Source: Caulobacteraceae bacterium (lineage in GTDB: Bacteria; Pseudomonadota; Alphaproteobacteria; Caulobacterales; Caulobacteraceae). From it: a stretch of 34,884 nt of DNA. The notes below the pieces were generated by a model that was not told where the DNA came from, searched no databases, and saw only the letters and a program-made list of their open reading frames with translations. This document shows positions 17,132-24,777 of this stretch, in pieces (positions within the stretch are counted from its first letter, which is position 1; the number at the start of each line of letters is the position of its first letter). The translations under genes and the position numbers were made by a program. The stretch lies in assembly GCA_027487945.1 (NCBI GenBank), contig JAIYCQ010000033.1, positions 1 through 34,884 on the forward strand. The letters are read 5' to 3'.

Positions 17132-17925
17132 AATCCATGCCCCGCATCCTGCCGCTGGCCGGCGTCGCGGTCGCCGGCGTGCTGGCCGTCAACTTCATGT
17201 CGGGCGCCCGGACCCTGCCCGACATGGTCAGTGGGGCCCGCGCCTTCGCCGAGGAAGTGGCCGGCGCCAAGCCTGAGGCGGCGCCGGCCCAGAAGGCCGC
17301 CGCGGCCAAGGCCGCCGCCGTCTGCGCGCCGACCGCCGCCGAACTGGCGCGCCAGGCCAACCTTTCGCCCGCCGAGCTGCGCATCCTTCAGAACCTCGGC
17401 GAGCGTCGCGGACAGCTCGACGAGCGTGAGCAGGGGATCGACACCCAGCTGCAGCTCATCGCCGCCGCCGAAGCCAAGCTTGACGCCCGGGTGAAGGCGC
17501 TGGCAGCCCTGAAGGGGGATGTGCAGGCTCTGCTCGGTCAGGCCGACGCGCAGCAGGAGGCCGAGGTCGGTCGCCTTGTCGCGGTCTTCTCGGCCATGAA
17601 GGCCAAGGACGCCGCGGCGCGCTTCAACCAGCTCGACGAGTCCGTGCGCTTGCCCATCGCCGCCAAGATGAAGGAGCGGACCCTGGCCGCCATCCTGGCC
17701 CAGATGTCGCCGGCCGAATCCAAGGCCCTGACCGAGAACCTCGCCAAGCGGTTCACCGACAGCAAGGCCCTCGCCAGCGCCCGCGCCGCCGTGGCGCCGG
17801 ACGCGCCGGCCACGACGGCCGCGGCTCCGGCGCCTGCCGGCGCGCCGCGTCCCCAGGCGGCTGCGCCCGCCCGGGCGCCCGCCGCCGCGCCGCCCGCGGC
17901 CGCCCCGGCGCCCAAGGCGGGGTAG
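17128..17925 (+). CDS. MotE-like flagellar protein (MgtE N-domain-like, coiled coil)
   Basis: A 265-residue protein with an N-terminal hydrophobic segment (residues 6-25, ILPLAGVAVAGVLAVNFM) serving as signal or anchor. An Ala/Lys-rich stretch follows, then a coiled coil at about 90-150 (ERRGQLDEREQGIDTQLQL). Next is an MgtE-N-like helical domain (about 150-215: VFSAMKAKDAAARFNQLDE ... AKMKERTLAAILAQMSP), then an Ala/Pro-only tail. This layout is that of the alphaproteobacterial MotE group, periplasmic chaperones of MotC in rhizobia; a similar gene follows pflI in Caulobacter. The role here is inferred from that. Confidence 0.65.
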   Translation: MKSMPRILPLAGVAVAGVLAVNFMSGARTLPDMVSGARAFAEEVAGAKPEAAPAQKAAAAKAAAVCAPTAAELARQANLSPAELRILQNLGERRGQLDEREQGIDTQLQLIAAAEAKLDARVKALAALKGDVQALLGQADAQQEAEVGRLVAVFSAMKAKDAAARFNQLDESVRLPIAAKMKERTLAAILAQMSPAESKALTENLAKRFTDSKALASARAAVAPDAPATTAAAPAPAGAPRPQAAAPARAPAAAPPAAAPAPKAG

Positions 17926-20859
17926 GTGGCCAGGCTCCGCGCCATCCTGCGCAGCGGCGTTGCGGCGGCCTGCATCGTCTCGGTCGCCGCCCCGGCGACC
18001 CTGCCGACGCTCGCCTTCGCGGCCGCCGCGCCGCTGGAGGTTCGGACCGCCCAGGCCAAGACCTTCACCCGCATCGAGTTCCGGTGGGTCGGCGGGGCCC
18101 GCGTGTCCCAGCGCCGCAACGGCCAGACGCTGACCCTGCGCTTCAGCCGCGACGCGACGCCCGACCTCTCCACCCTGCGGATCATGCCGCCGAAGTGGCT
18201 GAAGGGGGCTGAGGCCCGCCGCAGCGGCGGGGCTCTGGAGATCGACCTCCTGCTGGCCGATGACGCGGAGGCCAAGGTCGGCTCGGCGGATGGCGCCATC
18301 TACGTCAACCTGTTCGCCCGGCCCGACGCCCCGCCCGTCCCCACGGTCGCAGAGGCCGCGCCGGCGCCGGCGCCCGAGCCGGCCCCCCGTGCGCCGCGCC
18401 CCAACCCTGTCCCGGCCGGCGGCGTCGTCCGCGCCGTGGCCGATATCGCCGGTCCGCAGATCAACCTGCGCTTCGACTGGGCCAACCCGGCCGGCGCCGC
18501 CGTGTTCCGTCGCGGCGAGGCCATCTGGGTCGTCTTCGACGCGCCGGCCACGCTGGACGTCTCGAAGGCGCCGCGCGGCGTCTCACAGTACTCGAAGATC
18601 CAGGCGTTCCGCGGCCGCGACTACTCGGCCGTCCGCATTGTCGCCCCGCGCTCGCTGCCGGTCGCTGTCATCGGCCAGGGCTCCAGCTGGACGCTGCAGA
18701 TGGGCCCGGGCCCGCGCGAGGAGCCGGGCAAGATCACCGTCCAGCGTGACAGCGAGGCGGCCGAGGCGGCGCTGACGGCGATCGTGGCCGGCGCCACCGC
18801 TCCCATCTGGCTGGATGATCCCGCCGTCGGCGACCGGATCGCCGTCGTCACGGCCCTGGCGCCGTCCAAGGGTCTCTCCTCGCGGCGGGACTATGTCGAG
18901 ATGGCGCTGTTGCCGACCTTGCAGGGGCTGGCCATCGAGCCCTACGCCACCGACCTGCAGGTTCTGGCCGAGGGGGACATCGTCCGCATCGGCCGCCCTT
19001 CCGGCCTTGCCCTGTCGCCGGCCTCGGTTACTGCCCGCGTCGCGGACGCCGGGGACGGTGGCGCGCCGAAGGCCGCCGGCATGCCGGGCCTGATCGACGA
19101 GACCTGGGCGAAGACGGGGCCAGGCGGTTTCATGCCCCGCTACGCCGCCCTGACCGAGGCCGCGTCCGCCGAAAGCGCCAAAGGCAAGGATGCGCCGGTC
19201 GAGGCCCGTCTCGCGCTGGCCCGCTTCCTGATTGGCGCCGAGCTGGCTCACGAGGCCATCGGCGTCCTCAACGCCACCGCCCGCGAGCGCGGTACGGTCG
19301 CGGGCGAGGCTGAGTTCCGCGGCCTGCGCGGCATCGCCCGCGTCATGGCCGGGCGCGACAAGGAGGCTGAGACCGACTTCTCCAGCCCCGTGCTCGGCGA
19401 CGATCCCTCCGCGGCCGTCTGGCGCGGCTACCTCGCCGCCCGCGGCGGCCAGTGGGCCGACGCCCGGGGCAAGTTCCAGCAGGGCGCCATGGCCATCGGC
19501 CAGTTCTCGCCCGTCTGGAAGGCGCGGTTCCTGCGCGCCGATGCCGAGGCCGCCCTCGAGCTGGGCGACCTGGCCGCCTGCAAGCAGCGGATCGACGAGG
19601 CCCTGAAGGAAACGCTCCCCTCGTCCGAGCAGCTGGCGATCCGGCTGGTGCAGGCGAGGATGTTCGAGCAGCGCGGGGCCAGGAAGGCCGCGCTGGGGAT
19701 CTACACCGCGATCGGTACGGCGCCGCTGGACCAGCTGGCGACGCCGGCCCTGGTGCGGGCCACCGCCCTGAAGCTTGAGCTGGGCATGATCACGCCGCTG
19801 CAGGCCGCGGAATCCTATGACGGCCTTCGCTATCGCTGGCGGGGCGGGGCGACCGAGCTGGAGACCATCCGCACGCTCGGCCAGCTCTATCTTGGCCAGG
19901 GCCGTTACCGGGAGGCGCTGGACGCGCTGCGCTCGGCCGGGACCCGGCTGCCGGATCTGCCCCAGGCTGTGGCGCTGCAGGAGGACCTCGGGGCGGCGTT
20001 CCGCTCGCTGTTCCTCGACGGCCTCGCGGACGGCCTGGAGCCGGTGCAGGCGCTGGCCCTGTTCTACGACTTCAAGGAACTGACTCCGATCGGCGCGGAC
20101 GGCGATCTGATGGTCCGCAAGCTGGTGCGCCGGCTGGTGGATGTCGATCTGCTGGGCCAGGCGGCGGAACTGCTGCGCTACCAGGTCGACAACCGCCTCG
20201 ACGGCGTGCCCAAGGCCCAGGTGGCCACCGACCTGGCGCTCATCCAGCTGATGGACCGCAAGCCGGAGCAGGCGCTGTCGGCGATCAACAACTCTCGCAC
20301 CACCATCCTGCCGCCGACGCTGAACGCCGAGCGGCGGATCATCACCGCCCGGTCGCTGATGGCGCTGGGCCGTCTCGACGCCGCCGAGGAGATTCTCGAG
20401 CAGGACAACACGCCCGAAGCGCGTGACGTGAAGGCCGAGATCGCCTGGAAGGGCCGCAACTGGGCTGTGGCCGGCGCCCTGTTTGAAGCCGGCCTCGGCG
20501 ACCGCTGGAAATCCCCGCTGCCGCTTCGCCCGGACGAGGAGGGCCGCCTTCTGCGCGCCGGGGTGGCCTACAGCCTTGCCGGCGACGAGGCGGCGCTCGG
20601 ACGCCTGCGCGAGCGGTTCGACGGCTTTGTCGAACAGAGCCGCAATCCCGAAGCTCTTCGGGTCGCCTTCGCCGCCGCCGACGGCGGGACGCTGACGACC
20701 AACGATTTCAGCCGCGCCGTGGCCGACAACGAGGGCTTCACCGGCTGGGTCGCGCGGATGAAGCAGAAGTTCCGCGAGAAGCCCTCGCCCACGGGGCCGT
20801 CCGTGGCGAAGACCGCAGCGGCCTCACCGGCCGTGGCCCCCGGCGCGCCCCGGGGTTAG
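17926..20859 (+). CDS. Large secreted AMIN-like/TPR protein of the fliL-fliM operon
   Basis: A 977-residue protein, the largest in the window. It begins with GTG directly after the previous stop. A signal peptide spans about residues 1-34. Two beta-rich AMIN-like segments follow (VRTAQAKTFTRIEFRWVGG and INLRFDWANPAGAAVFRRGE), separated by an Ala/Pro linker at about 140-165. From about residue 405 to 930 it is helical with TPR-like pairs (ALARFLIGAELAHEAIGVL, LYLGQGRYREALDALRSAG, LALIQLMDRKPEQALSAIN). A low-complexity Pro/Ala tail ends it. Beta-domain plus TPR suggests a periplasmic scaffold; a peptidoglycan or flagellar-ring partner would fit but is not shown. The function is not known to me. 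Confidence 0.85.
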   Translation: MARLRAILRSGVAAACIVSVAAPATLPTLAFAAAAPLEVRTAQAKTFTRIEFRWVGGARVSQRRNGQTLTLRFSRDATPDLSTLRIMPPKWLKGAEARRSGGALEIDLLLADDAEAKVGSADGAIYVNLFARPDAPPVPTVAEAAPAPAPEPAPRAPRPNPVPAGGVVRAVADIAGPQINLRFDWANPAGAAVFRRGEAIWVVFDAPATLDVSKAPRGVSQYSKIQAFRGRDYSAVRIVAPRSLPVAVIGQGSSWTLQMGPGPREEPGKITVQRDSEAAEAALTAIVAGATAPIWLDDPAVGDRIAVVTALAPSKGLSSRRDYVEMALLPTLQGLAIEPYATDLQVLAEGDIVRIGRPSGLALSPASVTARVADAGDGGAPKAAGMPGLIDETWAKTGPGGFMPRYAALTEAASAESAKGKDAPVEARLALARFLIGAELAHEAIGVLNATARERGTVAGEAEFRGLRGIARVMAGRDKEAETDFSSPVLGDDPSAAVWRGYLAARGGQWADARGKFQQGAMAIGQFSPVWKARFLRADAEAALELGDLAACKQRIDEALKETLPSSEQLAIRLVQARMFEQRGARKAALGIYTAIGTAPLDQLATPALVRATALKLELGMITPLQAAESYDGLRYRWRGGATELETIRTLGQLYLGQGRYREALDALRSAGTRLPDLPQAVALQEDLGAAFRSLFLDGLADGLEPVQALALFYDFKELTPIGADGDLMVRKLVRRLVDVDLLGQAAELLRYQVDNRLDGVPKAQVATDLALIQLMDRKPEQALSAINNSRTTILPPTLNAERRIITARSLMALGRLDAAEEILEQDNTPEARDVKAEIAWKGRNWAVAGALFEAGLGDRWKSPLPLRPDEEGRLLRAGVAYSLAGDEAALGRLRERFDGFVEQSRNPEALRVAFAAADGGTLTTNDFSRAVADNEGFTGWVARMKQKFREKPSPTGPSVAKTAAASPAVAPGAPRG

Positions 20860-20875
20860 GCGCGGGCCACCCGCC

Positions 20876-21643
20876 TTACATTGGCGGCGGAGGCGGGTAG
20901 GCCCGGCCGTCCGACCCCGCCGACGGGCTGCCCGCCACCGTCGCCGCGTAGACGGCGTCGCCGGCGGGTGAGTAGGCCACGAGCCGGACGGCGATCAGCA
21001 GCACCGCCAGCAGCGCGATCGACCAGATCCAGGCCGGGTGCGCCTTGCCGTGGACCCGGCGGTCTCGCGCCATGCCGATCAGCGGGAAGATCACCGGAAC
21101 CACAGAGGCGATCTCGAAGGCGTGCGCCCCGAGCAGTGGCATGGGAATGATGCGGCCTATGCCGGGTCCCATGAGCATCATGAAGGCGCCGATCTGCAGC
21201 CGCGGGTGCCAGGCGCGGTCGCGCCGCAGGATGACCGCGGCGATGACGAGTCCGGCCGCGCCGAACAGCATCGCCGGATCGGCGAGCAGCAGATACTGCG
21301 GCTGGAAGAAAAACGGCACGCGGCCCGTCTGGACGGCGGCGATGGTCACCAGCGGCCCCACGACCAGCATCGCCAGCAGCCAGGCCAGCGCCAGCCCGCC
21401 CACAGCGCGGTGCCACCGGGACTGTCCGCCTGCCGCCAGCCATGCCTGGGTGACGACGATCACAACCCAGCCCATGAAGACCAGTGCGTGCAGGTGCACG
21501 ACCGGCGGCGCCCCGAAGCTCGAGCGGCCCATGGCCAGCTGGAGACCAAAACCCGCGACCAGCAGCACCGCCATCGCGGTGACCATGGTGCGGTAGAAGC
21601 GAAGGTCGCCCTGACCCGGGGCCGATGGGGAGTCGGCGCTCAT
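20876..21643 (-). CDS. Seven-helix integral membrane protein (DUF2306-like)
   Basis: A 255-residue inner-membrane protein with about seven hydrophobic helices (for example TMVTAMAVLLVAGFGLQL, HALVFMGWVVIVVTQAW, LALAWLLAMLVVGPLVTI, IWSIALLAVLLIAVRLVAY). A histidine in helix 2 and an SRWHRAVGG loop resemble DUF2306/YozB-type proteins; haem binding is possible but not shown. It ends with a proline run (PPPPPM). The ATG at 21643 is taken as start since the open frame further upstream is basic, low-complexity and outside the membrane region. It follows fliP on the same strand but 133 bp away, with a hairpin between, so it is probably separate. Function unknown. Confidence 0.75.
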   Translation of the reverse strand: MSADSPSAPGQGDLRFYRTMVTAMAVLLVAGFGLQLAMGRSSFGAPPVVHLHALVFMGWVVIVVTQAWLAAGGQSRWHRAVGGLALAWLLAMLVVGPLVTIAAVQTGRVPFFFQPQYLLLADPAMLFGAAGLVIAAVILRRDRAWHPRLQIGAFMMLMGPGIGRIIPMPLLGAHAFEIASVVPVIFPLIGMARDRRVHGKAHPAWIWSIALLAVLLIAVRLVAYSPAGDAVYAATVAGSPSAGSDGRAYPPPPPM

Positions 21644-21737
21644 GACCCGCGCCTCGCGAACGTCGCGCACCGCGCCGTCAGACCAGCATCCCGCATTTGG
21701 CATCCCCCCGTTCTGCGAACGCAGCGGACATCCGCGA

Positions 21738-21758
21738 CCGCCGCGAGTCAAGCGGCGG
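21738..21758 (-). terminator. Hairpin downstream of fliP
   Basis: CCGCCGC (21738-21744) and GCGGCGG (21752-21758) form a 7-bp stem with a 7-nt loop, 18 bp after the fliP stop on the transcribed minus strand. No T tract. It could help to end the fliO-fliP transcript. Confidence 0.35.
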
Positions 21759-21776
21759 GGCTTGCGTCTTCGGGCC

Positions 21777-22571
21777 TCAGCCGGGCTTAAAGCTTTCGAC
21801 CAGACTGCCGGCCACAAGCCGCCAGCCGTCGACCAGCACGAAGAAGATGAGTTTGAACGGCAGGCTGACCACCACCGGCGGCAGCATCATCATACCCATG
21901 CTCATCAGCACGCTGGCCACCACGAGGTCGATGACCAGGAAGGGCACGAACAGCAGGAAGCCGATCTCGAAGGCGCGCTTCAGCTCGCTGATCATGAAGG
22001 CCGGAGTCACCACCCTGATCGGCGTGTCCTGGATCGTCGCCGGTCGCTCGATCTTGGACAGGCGCACGAACAGGGCCAGGTCCTCGCGGTCGACCTGGCT
22101 GAGCATGAAGGCCTTGACCGGATTCCCGGCGGCCTCGAACGCCTCGGTCAGTTCAAGCTGCTGGTCGAGCAACGGCTTGACGCCCTCGTCGTAGGACCGC
22201 TGCAGCGTCGGGCCCATGACGATGGCGGTGAGGAACAGCGACAGGCTGATGATCACGGCGTTGGGCGGGCTCTGCTGCAGGCCGAGCGCCGTGCGCAGCA
22301 GGCTGAGCACCACGACGATCCGCACGAAGCTGGTGGTCATGATGACGATGGACGGCGCCAGCGACAGGACGGTCAGCAGCCCGATCAGCTGGACCACGCG
22401 CTCGGTCAGCCCGGCCCCGGTGCCGAGGTCGATGTTGACCGCCTGGGCCAGGGCGACGGCCGGGACGATCATGCTCACGACGAAGGCCGCCAGCGAGACG
22501 ACGAGGGCCTTCTTCAGGTCTTCGCGACGGATGTCGAACAGCTGGGTCCAGAGTTTGGCGGCGGCGCGCAT
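21777..22571 (-). CDS. fliP: Flagellar type III export gate protein FliP
   Basis: A core export-gate protein of 264 residues that, with FliQ and FliR, makes the helical channel. It has a hydrophobic N-terminal signal-like segment (about 20-42, LVVSLAAFVVSMIVPAVALA) and the FliP helices: ERVVQLIGLLTVLSLAPSIV, TTSFVRIVVVLSLLRTALGLQQSPPN, and the C-terminal FEIGFLLFVPFLVIDLVVASVLMSMGMMMLPP, which is highly conserved. The start at 22571 shares one base with the fliO stop (TGATG). FliQ and FliR are encoded 3 kb further on in the opposite direction. Confidence 0.98.
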   Translation of the reverse strand: MRAAAKLWTQLFDIRREDLKKALVVSLAAFVVSMIVPAVALAQAVNIDLGTGAGLTERVVQLIGLLTVLSLAPSIVIMTTSFVRIVVVLSLLRTALGLQQSPPNAVIISLSLFLTAIVMGPTLQRSYDEGVKPLLDQQLELTEAFEAAGNPVKAFMLSQVDREDLALFVRLSKIERPATIQDTPIRVVTPAFMISELKRAFEIGFLLFVPFLVIDLVVASVLMSMGMMMLPPVVVSLPFKLIFFVLVDGWRLVAGSLVESFKPG

Positions 22572-22873
22572 CAGGCGGCGATCTCCGGGGTCTTGCGACG
22601 CGGGGCAGGGGTCTTCTTCGGGGTGTCCAGCAGGCGGCCCTCGCCCAGCAGCACCAGCTTCTCCTCGCCGTCGAGGCTGACGAGGACCAGGCGGCGGGAC
22701 GGGTCGAGCATCAGACTCTCCACCAGCACCAGGCGGCGCTCGCGGCGACCGGGCTGGAAGCGGGCGAGGGCGTCCGGCCCGAACCGTCGCAGCGCCACCG
22801 CCGCAAGCCCGATCAGGCCGAGCGTGACCAGCAGGGCGAATACGGCGCGAAAGGCGCTCGCGGCGAGGTCCAT
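22571..22873 (-). CDS. fliO: Flagellar biosynthesis protein FliO
   Basis: A 100-residue single-pass membrane protein that helps FliP ring assembly. It has one N-terminal transmembrane helix (AVFALLVTLGLIGLAAVAL) and a cytoplasmic tail with ERRLVLVESLMLDPSRRLVLVSLDGEEKLVLLGEG, the short FliO domain. A basic Pro-rich tail (PKKTPAPRRK) follows. The ATG at 22873 is taken; a GTG at 22885 would add four residues, and neither has a clear ribosome-binding site. It is coupled to fliP by a one-base overlap. The gene diverges from flgB across a CtrA-type box. Confidence 0.9.
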   Translation of the reverse strand: MDLAASAFRAVFALLVTLGLIGLAAVALRRFGPDALARFQPGRRERRLVLVESLMLDPSRRLVLVSLDGEEKLVLLGEGRLLDTPKKTPAPRRKTPEIAA

Positions 22874-22922
22874 GGCAAAGCGCACCGGAAAAGCGTTCCC
22901 GCTGCTTCTGGCCCGCCAACCC

Positions 22923-22939
22923 TTAAGGCGTGATTAACC
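22923..22939. promoter_or_regulatory. CtrA-type box between fliO-fliP and flgB-flgC-fliE
   Basis: TTAAGGCGTGATTAACC is an exact TTAA-N7-TTAA(CC) match to the CtrA response-regulator consensus. It lies 24 bp upstream of the flgB ATG and 50 bp from the fliO start. With flgB this close, CtrA may activate the fliO side and modulate the other. Confidence 0.8.
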
Positions 22940-22962
22940 CTGTTTGTTCACCATGATCGGTG

Positions 22963-23391
22963 ATGGATACGTCCCAGATTCCCCTGTTCGCGATGCTTCG
23001 CCAGCGGCTCGGCTATCTGGGTGAGCGCCAGCGCGTGATTGCCCAGAACGTCGCCAACGCCGACACGCCGGGGTACGCGCCGCGCGATCTGAAGGCTTTC
23101 AAGTTCTCCGCCCAGCTGCAGTCGGCGCAGTCGGGCCTCGCCATGCAGCCCGCCCAGACCAGCGCCGGGCATATGCCCGGCGGCGGAGCGAGGCGCGCCG
23201 GCGCGTCCGGCGGCGCCTTCAAGACCGTGAAGGGCGCGGACACCGAGACGACGCTGGACGGCAACTCGGTGGTCCTCGAGGACCAGATGATCAAGATGTC
23301 GGAGGCGCGCATGCAGTACGACGCCGCCATCGGCTTCTACCAGAAATCCATGGCCCTGCTCCGCATGGCCTCGCGGCCTCCGGGCCGGTAG
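22963..23391 (+). CDS. flgB: Flagellar proximal rod protein FlgB
   Basis: A 142-residue rod protein. The N-terminal rod motif is RQRLGYLGERQRVIAQNVANADTPGYAPRDL, and the C-terminal helix is LEDQMIKMSEARMQYDAAIGFYQKSMALL, as in FlgB. A Gly/Ala-rich loop of about 40 residues separates them, as is normal for this family. The start may be the ATG at 22963 or a GTG one codon upstream. It opens the flgB-flgC-fliE run, all three being proximal rod/MS-ring adaptor parts. The flgC start follows by 11 bp. Confidence 0.96.
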   Translation: MDTSQIPLFAMLRQRLGYLGERQRVIAQNVANADTPGYAPRDLKAFKFSAQLQSAQSGLAMQPAQTSAGHMPGGGARRAGASGGAFKTVKGADTETTLDGNSVVLEDQMIKMSEARMQYDAAIGFYQKSMALLRMASRPPGR

Positions 23392-23402
23392 GAGAGCCCT
23401 GA

Positions 23403-23822
23403 ATGGCCGAGATCAAATCCCAGGCCGACACCGCCATGATGGTGGCGGCGTCCGGCATGCGCGCGCAGCAGGCGCGGATGCGGATCATCGCCGAGAACCT
23501 GGCCAACGCCAATTCCACCTCGCGGGTCGCCGGCGGCGAACCCTACCGTCGCCAGGTGCCGATCTTCGAACCCAAGGCTGTCGGCGGTGGCGAAGGGGTC
23601 AGCATGAGCCGGGTCGAGCCCGATCGTAAGGCCTTCCGCACGACCTACGACCCCGGCCACCCGGCAGCCAACGCCGAGGGCTATGTGTCTCTGCCCAATG
23701 TCGATTCGCTGATCGAGGCGCTCGACATGAAGGAGGCGCAACGGGCCTATGAGGCCAACCTCAACGTCATCGAGACCGCGCGCTCCATGGAGATGCGCAC
23801 CCTCGAACTGCTCAAGCGATAG
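23403..23822 (+). CDS. flgC: Flagellar proximal rod protein FlgC
   Basis: A 139-residue rod protein of normal length. The N-terminal rod motif MMVAASGMRAQQARMRIIAENLANANS and the C-terminal YVSLPNVDSLIEALDMKEAQRAYEANLNVIETARSM are the standard FlgC signatures. AGGAGAG at the end of flgB lies 6 nt before the ATG and fixes the start. Between flgB and fliE. Confidence 0.97.
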   Translation: MAEIKSQADTAMMVAASGMRAQQARMRIIAENLANANSTSRVAGGEPYRRQVPIFEPKAVGGGEGVSMSRVEPDRKAFRTTYDPGHPAANAEGYVSLPNVDSLIEALDMKEAQRAYEANLNVIETARSMEMRTLELLKR

Positions 23823-23834
23823 GGTCTCGCCGCC

Positions 23835-24140
23835 ATGATGACGCCGCTCGCCGCCGCCAAGGCCTACGCCGCCACCCAGGGCGGCGCCACCGCCGGACTG
23901 GGCGCCGCCGCGCCGTCCGGCGCCCAGGACTTCGGAGACCTGCTCAAGTCGGTGATGACCGACGCCATGCAGGCCTCCAAGACCGCCGAGATCCAGATCG
24001 CCAACCAGGTTGCCGGCAAGGCCGAGCTGATCGACGTCGTCACGGCCATCTCCTCGGCCGAAGCCAGCCTGGAGACGGTGATGGCCGTCCGCGACCAGGT
24101 CATCTCCGCCTATCAGGAGATCATGAGGATGCCGATCTAG
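23835..24140 (+). CDS. fliE: Flagellar hook-basal body complex protein FliE
   Basis: A 101-residue adaptor between the MS-ring and the rod. The family block is [69 protein letters not shown], ending in the usual YQEIMRMPI. Start at the first of two adjacent ATGs. It is the last gene of the flgB-flgC-fliE run, 12 bp after flgC. No typical terminator follows before the next gene. Confidence 0.97.
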   Translation: MMTPLAAAKAYAATQGGATAGLGAAAPSGAQDFGDLLKSVMTDAMQASKTAEIQIANQVAGKAELIDVVTAISSAEASLETVMAVRDQVISAYQEIMRMPI

Positions 24141-24161
24141 CGATCGCTCCCCGGCGTCCGG

Positions 24162-24204
24162 CGAACCTGAACGCAGGACAACGACACGCTCAGGTTCGGC
24201 TCAG
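24162..24204. promoter_or_regulatory. Inverted and direct repeats upstream of the small secreted protein
   Basis: CGAACCTGA (24162-24170) and TCAGGTTCG (24190-24198) are perfect 9-bp inverted arms. GCTCAG is repeated directly at 24188-24193 and 24199-24204, an 11-bp period. Such one-turn spacing is typical of OmpR/PhoB-type response-regulator sites. It lies 80-125 bp before the start codon. Confidence 0.45.
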
Positions 24205-24285
24205 CCCCGACGACGCATCTTCACATCAACGGCCCCGCTCCTCCGGAATTCCCCGGACAGGGACGGCCCCGAAGGAGTGAAGACC

Positions 24286-24723
24286 ATGAAGAAGTTCATC
24301 GTTGCGACCGTCGCCATCGCCGCTCTCGCCGGAGCCGGCGCGGCTGCCGCCCAGCCCTATGGCGGCCCGCGCGGTGGCTATGAGGTCGGCTACAGCACCA
24401 GCGGATACGGCGGTTACGACCGGTACGACGGCTACGATCGCCGGTCCGACGCGCGCGACATCAACGGCCGCCAGCAGGCGCTGCGCTTCCGTCTCGATCG
24501 CGGCCTGGAGTCGGGACGCCTGACCCGTCGCGAAGCCGAGTCGCTGCGCTTCGAGCTGCGGGAGATCAATCGCATGGAGCGCCAGTTCCGCACCTCGCAC
24601 GGCCTCAACCCGCGGGAAGTCGCCATCCTCGACGTCCGCCTCGACCGCCTCGAGCGCCGCATGCGCGCCGAGATGCGCGACGACCAGCGCTATGGCTACG
24701 GCTACGGCGAGCGTCGCTACTAG
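24286..24723 (+). CDS. Small secreted Gly/Tyr-rich protein of unknown function
   Basis: A 145-residue precursor with a signal peptide (MKKFIVATVAIAALAGAGAAAAQ). A Gly/Tyr/Asp-rich low-complexity stretch follows (GYGGYDRYDGYDRR), then a strongly charged, probably helical C-terminal half with alternating Arg/Glu (ALRFRLDRGLESGRLTRREAE, MERQFRTSHGLNPREVAILD). It ends in an aromatic tail (YGYGYGERRY). GAAGGAG 8 nt before the ATG fixes the start. Proteins of this shape occur in many alphaproteobacteria as periplasmic or surface proteins without known role. It stands alone between fliE and a glycerate-kinase-like gene, with its own repeat-rich upstream region and a strong terminator behind. Confidence 0.75.
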   Translation: MKKFIVATVAIAALAGAGAAAAQPYGGPRGGYEVGYSTSGYGGYDRYDGYDRRSDARDINGRQQALRFRLDRGLESGRLTRREAESLRFELREINRMERQFRTSHGLNPREVAILDVRLDRLERRMRAEMRDDQRYGYGYGERRY

Positions 24724-24748
24724 AGGGGCCTGGACGCTCATCGGCTTC

Positions 24749-24776
24749 GACGGGGGCGGCGCAAGCCGCCCCCGTC
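24749..24776. terminator. Strong hairpin terminator between convergent genes
   Basis: A perfect 12-bp stem (24749-24760 with 24765-24776) closes on GCAA. It sits between the ends of the small secreted protein gene and the kinase gene and can serve both strands, though T tracts are short. Confidence 0.7.
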
Positions 24777-24777
24777 T

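Noticed and set aside
22905..22920. GG-N10-GC on the minus strand before fliO
   Set aside because: The -12 element (AGAAGC) is poor; chance match in high-GC DNA, and the CtrA box explains the region.
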